Source of the DNA: an uncultured Clostridia bacterium
Lineage (GTDB): Bacteria; Bacillota; Clostridia; UMGS1883
NCBI GenBank assembly: GCA_934476455.1
Contig: CAKSNY010000011.1
Span: 1 to 59,832 of the forward strand
DNA: 59,832 nucleotides
Reading direction: 5' to 3'
Part shown: piece by piece, positions 48,439 to 54,623 of the stretch
Layout of the letters: each line of letters starts with the position of its first letter
Numbering within the stretch: position 1 is the first letter of the stretch
Notes under the pieces: model-generated
Database searches by the model: none
The model's input: the letters and a program-made list of their open reading frames with translations, nothing else
Told to the model about the DNA's origin: nothing
Program-made: the position numbers and the translations under genes

Positions 48439-49833
48439 ATGAAACGTACAACCGTAAAGCAGCTTTACAGAAGCACAGATTTAAAAAACGGAGAAAAGGT
48501 GCGCGTTGCCGGGTGGATTCGCTCTATACGCGCAAATAACAATATAGGCTTTGTATCAATAAATGACGGCAGCTTTTTCGAGTGCCTGCAGGTGGTTATA
48601 GAAAAAGACAAGCTTGAAAATTACGACGAAATTACAGCACTTAACGTGGGCAGCGCCGTATATTTTGAGGGAAACGTGGTTCTTACGCCCGACGCTAAGC
48701 AGCCGTTTGAGCTTAACGCCTTTTCCGCCGAGGTGGAGGGTACGTCTACCCCCGATTATCCGCTTCAGAAAAAGCGCCATTCGTACGAATACTTACGCAC
48801 AATCGCGCATCTTCGCCCGAGGACGAACACATTTTCCGCTGTTTTCCGTGTGCGCAGCATACTTGCATATGCAATACACAGCTTTTTTAATGAGCGCGGC
48901 TTTGTTTACGTGCATACACCCATTATAACCTCAAGCGACTGTGAAGGCGCGGGAGAGATGTTTCGCGTAACCTCGCTTGATATGAACAATCTCCCGCTTA
49001 AAAAGGACGGCACGGTTGACTTTTCGCAAGACTTTTTCGGAAAGCCCACAAACCTTACAGTAAGCGGTCAGCTTAATGTTGAAACGCACGCTATGGCTCT
49101 TGGCGGTGTGTATACCTTCGGTCCCACGTTCCGCGCCGAAAAGAGCAATACCCCCCGTCACGGCGCCGAATTTTGGATGGTAGAGCCGGAGGTTGCCTTT
49201 GCAGACCTGGAGGATATTGCCTGTCTTGCAGAAGATATGTTAAAATACATCATCCGCTATGTGCTTGACAACGCGCCCGAGGAAATGGCGTTTTTCAACA
49301 AGTTTATAGATACAACGCTTATGGACAGACTTAATACAGTGCTTGAAAATGAGTTTGGCAGGGTTTCTTATACAGAGGCTATCGAGCTTTTGAAAAAGAG
49401 CGGCGAAAAATTCGATTATCCCGTTGAATGGGGCATCGATTTGCAGACAGAGCATGAGCGTTACCTTACGGAAAAGATATTTAAGCGCCCTGTTTTTGTT
49501 ATGGACTATCCGAAGGATATAAAGGCGTTTTATATGCGTATGAACGACGACCAAAGGACCGTTGCCGCTATGGACTGCCTTGTTCCCGGGGTGGGCGAGA
49601 TTATAGGCGGCAGCCAGCGTGAAGAAAGGCTTGAGCTTTTGGAAAAGCGTATGGACGAAATGGGACTTGACAAAAAGGATTACTGGTGGTATCTTGACCT
49701 TCGCCGTTACGGCACCGCACGTCATGCGGGCTACGGGCTTGGTTTTGAACGCGCGCTTATGTATATTACGGGTATTCAAAATATCCGCGATGCAATAAGC
49801 TTTCCGAGAACTACCGGCTCGGCAGAATTTTAA
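48439..49833 (+). CDS. asnS: Asparaginyl-tRNA synthetase
   Basis: AsnRS charges tRNA-Asn. The 464 residues have the N-terminal OB anticodon-binding domain (VRVAGWIRSIRANNNIGFVS) and the class II catalytic domain: motif 1 area (FNERGFVYVHTPIITSSDCE), LTVSGQLNVETHAMALGGVY, motif 2 (GPTFRAEKSNTPRHGAEFWM) and motif 3 (GYGLGFERALMYITG). SD GGAAGAATAA. It is tightly linked to the epimerase gene. Confidence 0.97.
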   Translation: MKRTTVKQLYRSTDLKNGEKVRVAGWIRSIRANNNIGFVSINDGSFFECLQVVIEKDKLENYDEITALNVGSAVYFEGNVVLTPDAKQPFELNAFSAEVEGTSTPDYPLQKKRHSYEYLRTIAHLRPRTNTFSAVFRVRSILAYAIHSFFNERGFVYVHTPIITSSDCEGAGEMFRVTSLDMNNLPLKKDGTVDFSQDFFGKPTNLTVSGQLNVETHAMALGGVYTFGPTFRAEKSNTPRHGAEFWMVEPEVAFADLEDIACLAEDMLKYIIRYVLDNAPEEMAFFNKFIDTTLMDRLNTVLENEFGRVSYTEAIELLKKSGEKFDYPVEWGIDLQTEHERYLTEKIFKRPVFVMDYPKDIKAFYMRMNDDQRTVAAMDCLVPGVGEIIGGSQREERLELLEKRMDEMGLDKKDYWWYLDLRRYGTARHAGYGLGFERALMYITGIQNIRDAISFPRTTGSAEF

Positions 49834-49899
49834 AGGATTTTATTTTAATAAAAGAAAGGACGGGGTGCAGGCTTATTGCCTGTCCCCCGCTTGCACATT

Positions 49900-50718
49900 A
49901 TGAAAAATATTTTGTATTTTGTTGTTTTTATTTTAGCATTTATGTTTGTAAAATCTAGCTTTGGGCTTATAGCGGCGTGTCTGCTTACATTGGTTGTTAT
50001 TGCCGCGCTTTTATACACGCGCCGTGCGCTTTTGTATACGCAAATGGCGAATAACGCGTATTTTATAAAGGGTAATAAAAAGAAAGCACAGCGGCTTTAC
50101 GAGAAAGCGTACAAAACGCTTGATATGACGCCGCAGTGCAAAATCTCTTATTCTTCATTTTGTTTAAGAGAAAATATGTACGAAAGAGGCAAGCGCCTTT
50201 TAAACGAGGTGATAAACTCGCGCCGTTCCACACAGGAGGAAAAAATAGGCGCAAAGCACAATATGGCGGTGCTTATGTGGCGTGAAGGCAACCTTGACGG
50301 TGCAATTGTTCTTTTAGAACAGCTGCATAAGGAGGCGCCGGCGACAAATACCTACGGCACGCTTGGCGTTTTGTATTTGGAAAAAGCGAAAAAGCTGCAA
50401 AACCCGCAGGAATATTTGCCGTTTATGAAAGAAGCGTATGAATATAATGACGGCGACAAAACAATCTGCGACAACCTGGGCGAGCTTTATTATATTATGG
50501 GCGATTACGAAAGCGCAAAAACGGTTTATGAAAAGCTTGTAAAGCTTACGTTTCAAACGCCTATGCCGTATTATAATTACGCACGCGTGCTTAAGGCTCT
50601 TGGTGACATTGACGGCGCACGTGAATATTTTAACAAGGCGCTTGCGGGGCGCTTTACCGGCGTTATGACAATAACGCCCGACGATGTGAAGAGAGAACTG
50701 GAAGCACTTGGCAAGTAA
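49900..50718 (+). CDS. Membrane-anchored tetratricopeptide repeat protein
   Basis: The 272-residue protein has two N-terminal membrane helices (ILYFVVFILAFMFVKSSFGL, IAACLLTLVVIAALLYT) and then TPR repeats (KKKAQRLYEKAYKTLDM, GNLDGAIVLLEQLHKE, YESAKTVYEKLVKLTF, GDIDGAREYFNKALAG). TPRs bind partner proteins; no partner is evident. The start has no adjacent SD: the leader (49858-49892) can fold with GGGG facing CCCC and CAGGC facing GCCTG, and the nearest SD (AAAGGA) lies about 40 nt upstream. A repeat array follows 22 bp after the stop. Confidence 0.8.
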   Translation: MKNILYFVVFILAFMFVKSSFGLIAACLLTLVVIAALLYTRRALLYTQMANNAYFIKGNKKKAQRLYEKAYKTLDMTPQCKISYSSFCLRENMYERGKRLLNEVINSRRSTQEEKIGAKHNMAVLMWREGNLDGAIVLLEQLHKEAPATNTYGTLGVLYLEKAKKLQNPQEYLPFMKEAYEYNDGDKTICDNLGELYYIMGDYESAKTVYEKLVKLTFQTPMPYYNYARVLKALGDIDGAREYFNKALAGRFTGVMTITPDDVKRELEALGK

Positions 50719-50740
50719 ATTTATTGATTTCAAAAAAGCC

Positions 50741-50974
50741 AATGGGGACGTTTCTTAAATGTCACACCTTAGCCAATGGGGACGTTTCTTAAATGTCACA
50801 CCTTGCGCGTGACATTTAGGGGGCGTCCTCACGGCGTGTCAATGGGGACGTGTCAATGGGGACGTTCCCTGTCAATGGGGACGTGTCAATGGTGTCAATG
50901 GGGACGTGTCAATGGGGACGTTCCCTATTTGTCACGTTTTTGTCAATGGGGACGTTCCCTATTTGTCACGTTTT
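50741..50974 (+). repeat. Array of GGGGACGT-type repeats (left side of a CmpB-like gene)
   Basis: Eight copies of AATGGGGACG start at 50741, 50775, 50841, 50855, 50874, 50897, 50911 and 50945, plus a degenerate one at 50888. Two longer forms occur: one continues TTTCTTAAATGTCACACCTT (first two) and one TTCCCTATTTGTCACGTTTT (last two). An inverted remnant (GTGACATTTAGGGGGCGTCC) lies at 50809-50828. Repeats of this kind are common near Y1-type (RAYT/IS200-like) transposases in Clostridia, but no transposase is present here. This array fills most of the gap between the TPR gene and the next gene. Confidence 0.8.
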
Positions 50975-51053
50975 GGTGTTTTTTTACATATTAAATTAAA
51001 GAATGAAATTTGTTTTCTGCGGAACACTTATTTTATAAGGGTTGGTGCAGAAA

Positions 51054-51437
51054 ATGAAAAGCAAAACAGGAAATTTATTTCTTTTTATATTGGGCGGGCT
51101 TGGTTATTGCCTGCTTGAAATTATTTGGCGCGGCTTTACGCACCCTACAATGGGAATTGCGGGCGGTGCATGCCTTATGATGATTGTGTATATTAACAAA
51201 AAATTTGCACATCGCTCAGCGCTGTGGCGCGGCGTATTATGCGGATTGTATATAACGGCTGTAGAGCTTTTATTCGGGATAGTTTTTAACATAATTCTGC
51301 AAATGAATGTATGGGATTATTCCGACAGGGCGTTTAACCTGTGGGGGCAGATTTGCCCGCTGTATACCGTGCTGTGGTGCGGGCTAAGCTGGCTGATAAT
51401 TAAAGCAATGGAAATGCTTTTTCCTGCAAAAACGTGA
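51054..51437 (+). CDS. CmpB-like membrane protein (PF06541-type)
   Basis: The 127-residue protein has four membrane helices (NLFLFILGGLGYCLLEIIWR, GIAGGACLMMIVYI, VLCGLYITAVELLFGIVFNI, LYTVLWCGLSWLIIKAMEM). WDYSDRAFNLWGQICPLY resembles the signature region of the 'putative ABC transporter type IV' family (PF06541, CmpB). Role unknown. The gene is bracketed by inverted repeats of the GGGGACGT family and its TGA stop lies inside the right-hand repeat, which suggests it moved or was captured as part of a repeat-bounded unit. Confidence 0.6.
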   Translation: MKSKTGNLFLFILGGLGYCLLEIIWRGFTHPTMGIAGGACLMMIVYINKKFAHRSALWRGVLCGLYITAVELLFGIVFNIILQMNVWDYSDRAFNLWGQICPLYTVLWCGLSWLIIKAMEMLFPAKT

Positions 51438-51487
51438 CAAATAGGGAACGTCCCTATTGACACTTTGACATATTGACACGTTGACAT
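51429..51487 (-). repeat. Right-hand inverted copy of the GGGGACGT repeat
   Basis: Bases 51429-51462 are the reverse complement of 50941-50974 with one mismatch (TAGGGACG against TGGGGACG), giving a 34-nt inverted pair around the CmpB-like gene. Bases 51463-51487 continue with degenerate TTGACA/CGTTGACAT units, echoing the GTGTCAA linkers of the left array. Confidence 0.8.
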
Positions 51488-51495
51488 TGACGCGC

Positions 51496-51526
51496 AAAAA
51501 AGGCACGGTATAAACCGTGCCTTTTT
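51496..51526. terminator. Bidirectional terminator
   Basis: AAAAAGGCACGGT pairs with ACCGTGCCTTTTT, with T runs on both strands. It serves the CmpB-like gene on plus and the small-peptide gene on minus. Confidence 0.85.
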
Positions 51527-51543
51527 ATTAGCTCTAAACTATT

Positions 51544-51738
51544 TTACCAAGAATACTTTTGACCAAGTTCGTTAATCTGTTCACCATACTGTTCAACGGG
51601 TTTAGAACTGTCAAAATTAGTATTACCAACCATCATTGTTTGCAATGCAGCCGAAGCAGCCTCTGTACCGCTTGTAGCTATCACATCAATAGTTTCAAGA
51701 GCTAATGTTTCGATTTCAGGTCTGTTATACTTTTTCAT
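51544..51738 (-). CDS. Small peptide with YxxP-type N-terminus (64 aa)
   Basis: The 64-residue peptide starts MKKYNRPEIETLALETID, followed by VIATSG and a polar Ala/Thr/Asn/Gln-rich remainder ending GQKYSW. The N-terminal 'Y..PE...L.L...DVI..SG' pattern is seen in many short clostridial peptides and resembles leader regions of ribosomally made, modified peptides. However, no modification enzyme or exporter gene lies next to it. AGGAGGT precedes it; the ATG at 51738 has ten bases of spacing and the one at 51747 only two. It starts 13 to 22 bp after the secreted-protein gene and likely shares its transcript. Confidence 0.6.
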   Translation of the reverse strand: MKKYNRPEIETLALETIDVIATSGTEAASAALQTMMVGNTNFDSSKPVEQYGEQINELGQKYSW

Positions 51739-51759
51739 CTCTATCATTACCTCCTAAAA

Positions 51760-52758
51760 TTATTCTTTATAAGAGCTGAGGTCTTCGTCTGTAAAATACT
51801 CTACCCCATCACTGTCAAGGAATATTGCCTGTACACCATTTACAGCCTTGAGCTCAAGCTTGTCGTTACCGCTCTTTGTTCCTGCGAGGAACGAAGCAGC
51901 GTACTGAACATCACCGCTTGCTGCACTAATCGCTATAGGCTTGGAGAAACGCATTTGCTTATCGGTAAAAGTAGTATCACCCATAGATGCAAGGTCAAAC
52001 GCCCAAATCATCTTTACAAAGTTCTTTGCTGCGGGAACTGTTACTTTAACAGCGGCACCAATACCGTACTGGTCACCTGACACAGTATCATCAGAGAACG
52101 TCGCCGGTGTATGAAGTCTGTCTATAACAACAAGAGCTGCCTTTGTTACTTCGATAGTAACCTCAGTTGATTCATACTTCACGCCAGCAACCGTTACAGT
52201 AGCTTTAACAGTATAAGAACCGGGGATAACTGATTTAAACGCTTTGTTCCCAGCTGCATTATTTGTAATATAAGCAGCGCCCGTGCCTTCAAAAATAACT
52301 TCCTTACCTACAGCGTCACCGGTAAGGTCTACCGTAAGAATGGCTTCTTCACCTGTGCTTACACTTGTTTTATCAGCTGTAAGACCAACACCGGTTGTTA
52401 CAGACCTTGCGCCGCCTATATAAACGGCTTTATCTGTTTTGTTTGAAGCATAGCCTGCAAATACGGAAACCTCTGTCGCGTCCCCCACGTTAATGCCTGT
52501 ACGGGATACATTACCATTTGTTGCAGCTTCCTGGTCGATATAAGCAACGTTAGTTGCATTCTCATCTATTGTGAGATTTTCGCCCGAGCCTTTTACAACC
52601 ACGATTGCAACCTGCTCATCCCCGGATGCTGTTGTAATACCGATATTGAGCTTTCCATCTACAAATTCAGCAGTACCTGCACCGGCAGCAAAAGCAGATG
52701 TGGACAGAAGTGCGCAGCCCATAGCAAGCGACACTGCTGTTCTGAAAATTTTTCTCAT
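51760..52758 (-). CDS. Secreted Ig-like surface protein of unknown function
   Basis: The 332-residue protein has a clear signal peptide (AVSLAMGCALLSTSAFAAGA). The mature part is beta-rich and Thr/Val/Ala-rich: a first domain with VAIVVVKGSGENLTID and VAYIDQEAATNGNVS, a middle Ig-like domain (LTADKTSVSTGEEAILTVDL ... YTVKATVTVAGVKYESTEV) and a C-terminal domain ending YFTDEDLSSYKE. No anchor motif or enzyme signature is visible. The first two domains look like those of secreted adhesion-type proteins in gut Clostridia. Strong SD (AGGAGG) and a consensus promoter suggest high expression. Confidence 0.65.
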   Translation of the reverse strand: MRKIFRTAVSLAMGCALLSTSAFAAGAGTAEFVDGKLNIGITTASGDEQVAIVVVKGSGENLTIDENATNVAYIDQEAATNGNVSRTGINVGDATEVSVFAGYASNKTDKAVYIGGARSVTTGVGLTADKTSVSTGEEAILTVDLTGDAVGKEVIFEGTGAAYITNNAAGNKAFKSVIPGSYTVKATVTVAGVKYESTEVTIEVTKAALVVIDRLHTPATFSDDTVSGDQYGIGAAVKVTVPAAKNFVKMIWAFDLASMGDTTFTDKQMRFSKPIAISAASGDVQYAASFLAGTKSGNDKLELKAVNGVQAIFLDSDGVEYFTDEDLSSYKE

Positions 52759-52859
52759 TGTTCTTTTCCTCCTTATATTATTAAATAAATTAAATTCTTT
52801 GTAACGGGGCGGGCGTTATGTATGCAGAATACCCCACCCATATCTGTTACACTATTAGA

Positions 52860-52888
52860 ATTATACTATCAGTGTTAAAATTTTTCAA
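52860..52888 (-). promoter_or_regulatory. Sigma-A promoter of the secreted protein gene
   Basis: Minus strand: TTGAAA (52883-52888), 17-bp spacer, TATAAT (52860-52865), with a leader of about 95 nt. Confidence 0.7.
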
Positions 52889-52983
52889 GGGGTTATTATA
52901 AAAAAGTTTTCGGCTTTTTGTCCAAATTTATATTTGCCGTTTGTTAATCTTGACAAATATATAAAAAGCGCCCCTTCTTTACG

Positions 52984-53589
52984 CTACCTAACACGCACAA
53001 TCAGCGTGCCTTTTACACCGTTGGGCGCATAGGCATAAATTGTTGTTTTGCCCTTGCCCACGGCTTCCAGCTCTCCCTTGGCGGTTACGCGTGCAACGGC
53101 GCCGTCGTCCGTTTTCCACACAATTTTATCCTTTGAATCGGACGGTACAACATACGCCTTAAGCTCGTGCTTTTCGCCCTGTTTAAGCGATATATCGCCC
53201 TTGCCGCCCGCCTTTACGCCCACGGTAATTTCTTCTATGTCCGACTCTCCGTCAAAAACGGTTACGGAATTTCCGTATTCGTCGGTATAGTCGTCACCGC
53301 CCACAATAATGCCGATATGCGCATACGCGCTGCCAGACCTCGCCGTAACGGTGGTTATTCCGTTTCCGATAGCGGTAACGGTGCCGTCCGTTCCGACAAG
53401 GGCAATTTTTTCGTCATTGCTTGTCCACGTAACGTCTTCCTTACTGTTGGTTTGCACCTTCACGGTATATTTTTCGTCCACATTCATACGAACGTTTTTT
53501 TCTTTGATTTTAAGCGTTACACTTTTCCCGCAGGAGCAAAGGCAAAGCGCCATACCCGCGGAAACGGCAATCGCAGCAAGCTTTTTCAT
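52984..53589 (-). CDS. Lipoprotein with two BIG2 (Ig-like) domains
   Basis: The 201-residue lipoprotein has a signal with lipobox LCSC (lipid on the second Cys, about 20). Two bacterial Ig-like domains of group 2 follow: about 25-95 (VDEKYTVKVQTNSKEDVTWT, VTAIGNGITTVTARSG) and about 120-201 (LKQGEKHELKAYVVPSDSKD, LEAVGKGKTTIYAYAP). Each has the typical 'W.S.D..IA.V...G.V.A...G..T.T' pattern. It is likely exposed on the cell surface. The partner or ligand is unknown. Confidence 0.8.
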   Translation of the reverse strand: MKKLAAIAVSAGMALCLCSCGKSVTLKIKEKNVRMNVDEKYTVKVQTNSKEDVTWTSNDEKIALVGTDGTVTAIGNGITTVTARSGSAYAHIGIIVGGDDYTDEYGNSVTVFDGESDIEEITVGVKAGGKGDISLKQGEKHELKAYVVPSDSKDKIVWKTDDGAVARVTAKGELEAVGKGKTTIYAYAPNGVKGTLIVRVR

Positions 53590-53722
53590 TTAAACCGCCC
53601 CCTTATACTACTTTAGTATATTATAACCTTTTTTTCGCCGTTTTTCAACAGTTTTTTAATAAAATTCGGGCGTGTATTTTTTTGTTTTCGGGGCAGTATA
53701 AAAATATCGGGGGTGTGTATCG

Positions 53723-54139
53723 ATGAAAAAAATTTCGGCTTATTTTATAAACGGCGACACGGCAAAAAACGCCGCGTTCGAGCTTTCCGAACAAAGCGCC
53801 GATTTTAAGGACATAACGCTTGATTCGTCAGACGGCGGCGCAAATTTTTTAAACAACACCCTGCAATATATGCTTTTCGGGGCGGCGATAGGGCTGTGTT
53901 TTGGGATTTTGGCTGCGTTTTTTATACAAAACGCGCTTTTTGTAAAAATTTTACCCACGGCGGGGCTTATATGCGGCGCGGCTGCGGGGGCAATATCGGG
54001 CGGCGCTTTTGATATTTACGCAAAGGAGCACACAAAGGACGCTGCGCGCATATCCTTATGTGTTGATGACAAAAAAGCGTTCAAGGCGGCACGGCTGCTG
54101 AGGAGAAAGGGCGCAATTCGCATTGTATCGGAAAAGTGA
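53723..54139 (+). CDS. Membrane protein of unknown function
   Basis: The 138-residue protein has a soluble N-terminal part (ISAYFINGDTAKNAAFELSE), two Gly/Ala-rich membrane helices (YMLFGAAIGLCFGILAAFFI, ILPTAGLICGAAAGAISGG) and a C-terminal soluble part (ISLCVDDKKAFKAARLLRRK). The layout of a ferredoxin-like half, a glycine-rich helical pair and a second half recalls general-stress proteins of the 17M/DUF1269 kind, but I cannot confirm it. SD GGGGGTG. It ends at a strong terminator. Confidence 0.5.
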   Translation: MKKISAYFINGDTAKNAAFELSEQSADFKDITLDSSDGGANFLNNTLQYMLFGAAIGLCFGILAAFFIQNALFVKILPTAGLICGAAAGAISGGAFDIYAKEHTKDAARISLCVDDKKAFKAARLLRRKGAIRIVSEK

Positions 54140-54158
54140 TTCCTATCCCCTTAAGGGA

Positions 54159-54208
54159 AGAGGCTGTAAAAAAAGTCAGCTAACTTTTTTTACAGCCTCT
54201 TTTATTTG
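54159..54208 (+). terminator. Terminator between the membrane protein gene and spoVM
   Basis: AGAGGCTGTAAAAAAAGT pairs with ACTTTTTTTACAGCCTCT (18 bp, six-base loop), followed by TTTTATTT on plus. On minus it immediately follows the spoVM stop and may end that transcript too. Confidence 0.8.
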
Positions 54209-54273
54209 ATTTTAAATATCGCTTTTGTTATGGCGCACAGGCAGCGCGGCATTTTAAGTACTACCACCTTCAT
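54202..54273 (-). CDS. spoVM: Stage V sporulation protein SpoVM
   Basis: This 23-residue peptide (MKVVVLKMPRCLCAITKAIF then KIK) is an amphipathic helix that marks the convex forespore membrane and recruits SpoIVA for coat assembly. It aligns without gaps to Bacillus SpoVM (MKFYTIKLPKFLGGIVRAML...): shared K2, K7, P9, a basic residue at 10, L12, I15, a basic residue at 17 and A18. The ATG has GGAGGG five bases upstream. Two cysteines (11 and 13) are unusual at positions that are Phe and Gly in Bacillus. It lies downstream of a 48-aa microprotein and a 28-bp inverted repeat. Confidence 0.85.
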   Translation of the reverse strand: MKVVVLKMPRCLCAITKAIFKIK

Positions 54274-54301
54274 AAAAAGCCCTCCTTACATTTTAAAAAA
54301 G

Positions 54302-54440
54302 TAAGCTGATGCGTCAGTATACGGACACGCCAAAACGGCAAAAAATCAGCTTTTTCTTTGTGCATTTGCGAGTATTTTAACGCAGCAGTGGCGTGAAAAT
54401 CCGGGCATTAAACGTGTTCGGATACTAACGCATCAGCTTA
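54302..54440. repeat. 28-bp imperfect inverted repeat
   Basis: TAAGCTGATGCGT... (54302-54329) is the reverse complement of 54413-54440 with three mismatches. Inside, CACGCCA (54326-54332) can also pair with TGGCGTG (54389-54395), competing with the outer helix over CACG. A further TGCG/CGCA hairpin lies between. The right arm holds the last codons and stop of the 48-aa ORF. The 139-bp unit could be an RNA structure or a MITE-like element. Confidence 0.65.
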
Positions 54441-54571
54441 ATTGCAAATATAAGCAGCAGAGCGCCTTCTATTGCAGCCAATACCCATATCGGAAATATA
54501 AGTGCGGTGAACATACCCGCTATATAGCAAAGCATACCCACCCCGCACGGTCTGCACGGAACACGCCGCAA
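54425..54571 (-). CDS. 48-aa membrane microprotein with Cys pair
   Basis: The ORF starts with TTG, eight bases after AAAGGGGG. The peptide begins MRRVPCRPCGVGMLCYIAGM and continues with two hydrophobic stretches (FTALIFPIWVLAA, GALLLIFAIKLMR). A basic CxxC head followed by a two-helix hydrophobic hairpin looks like a real small membrane protein. Good SD and position before spoVM support translation. Function unknown; a sporulation link is only suggested by the neighbour. Confidence 0.45.
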   Translation of the reverse strand: MRRVPCRPCGVGMLCYIAGMFTALIFPIWVLAAIEGALLLIFAIKLMR

Positions 54572-54623
54572 AGAAAACGCCCCCTTTCACTACCATTATA
54601 TACACAGGGGAGGTTTTTTGCCA

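Noticed and set aside
50741..50974. CRISPR array
   Set aside because: Repeats are short, unevenly spaced and nested, with repeated rather than unique spacers and no cas genes.
51544..51738. Lasso peptide precursor
   Set aside because: The YxxP start resembles a lasso leader, but no cyclase, protease or PqqD-like gene lies in the window and the expected Gly/Cys core start with ring Asp/Glu spacing is not clear.
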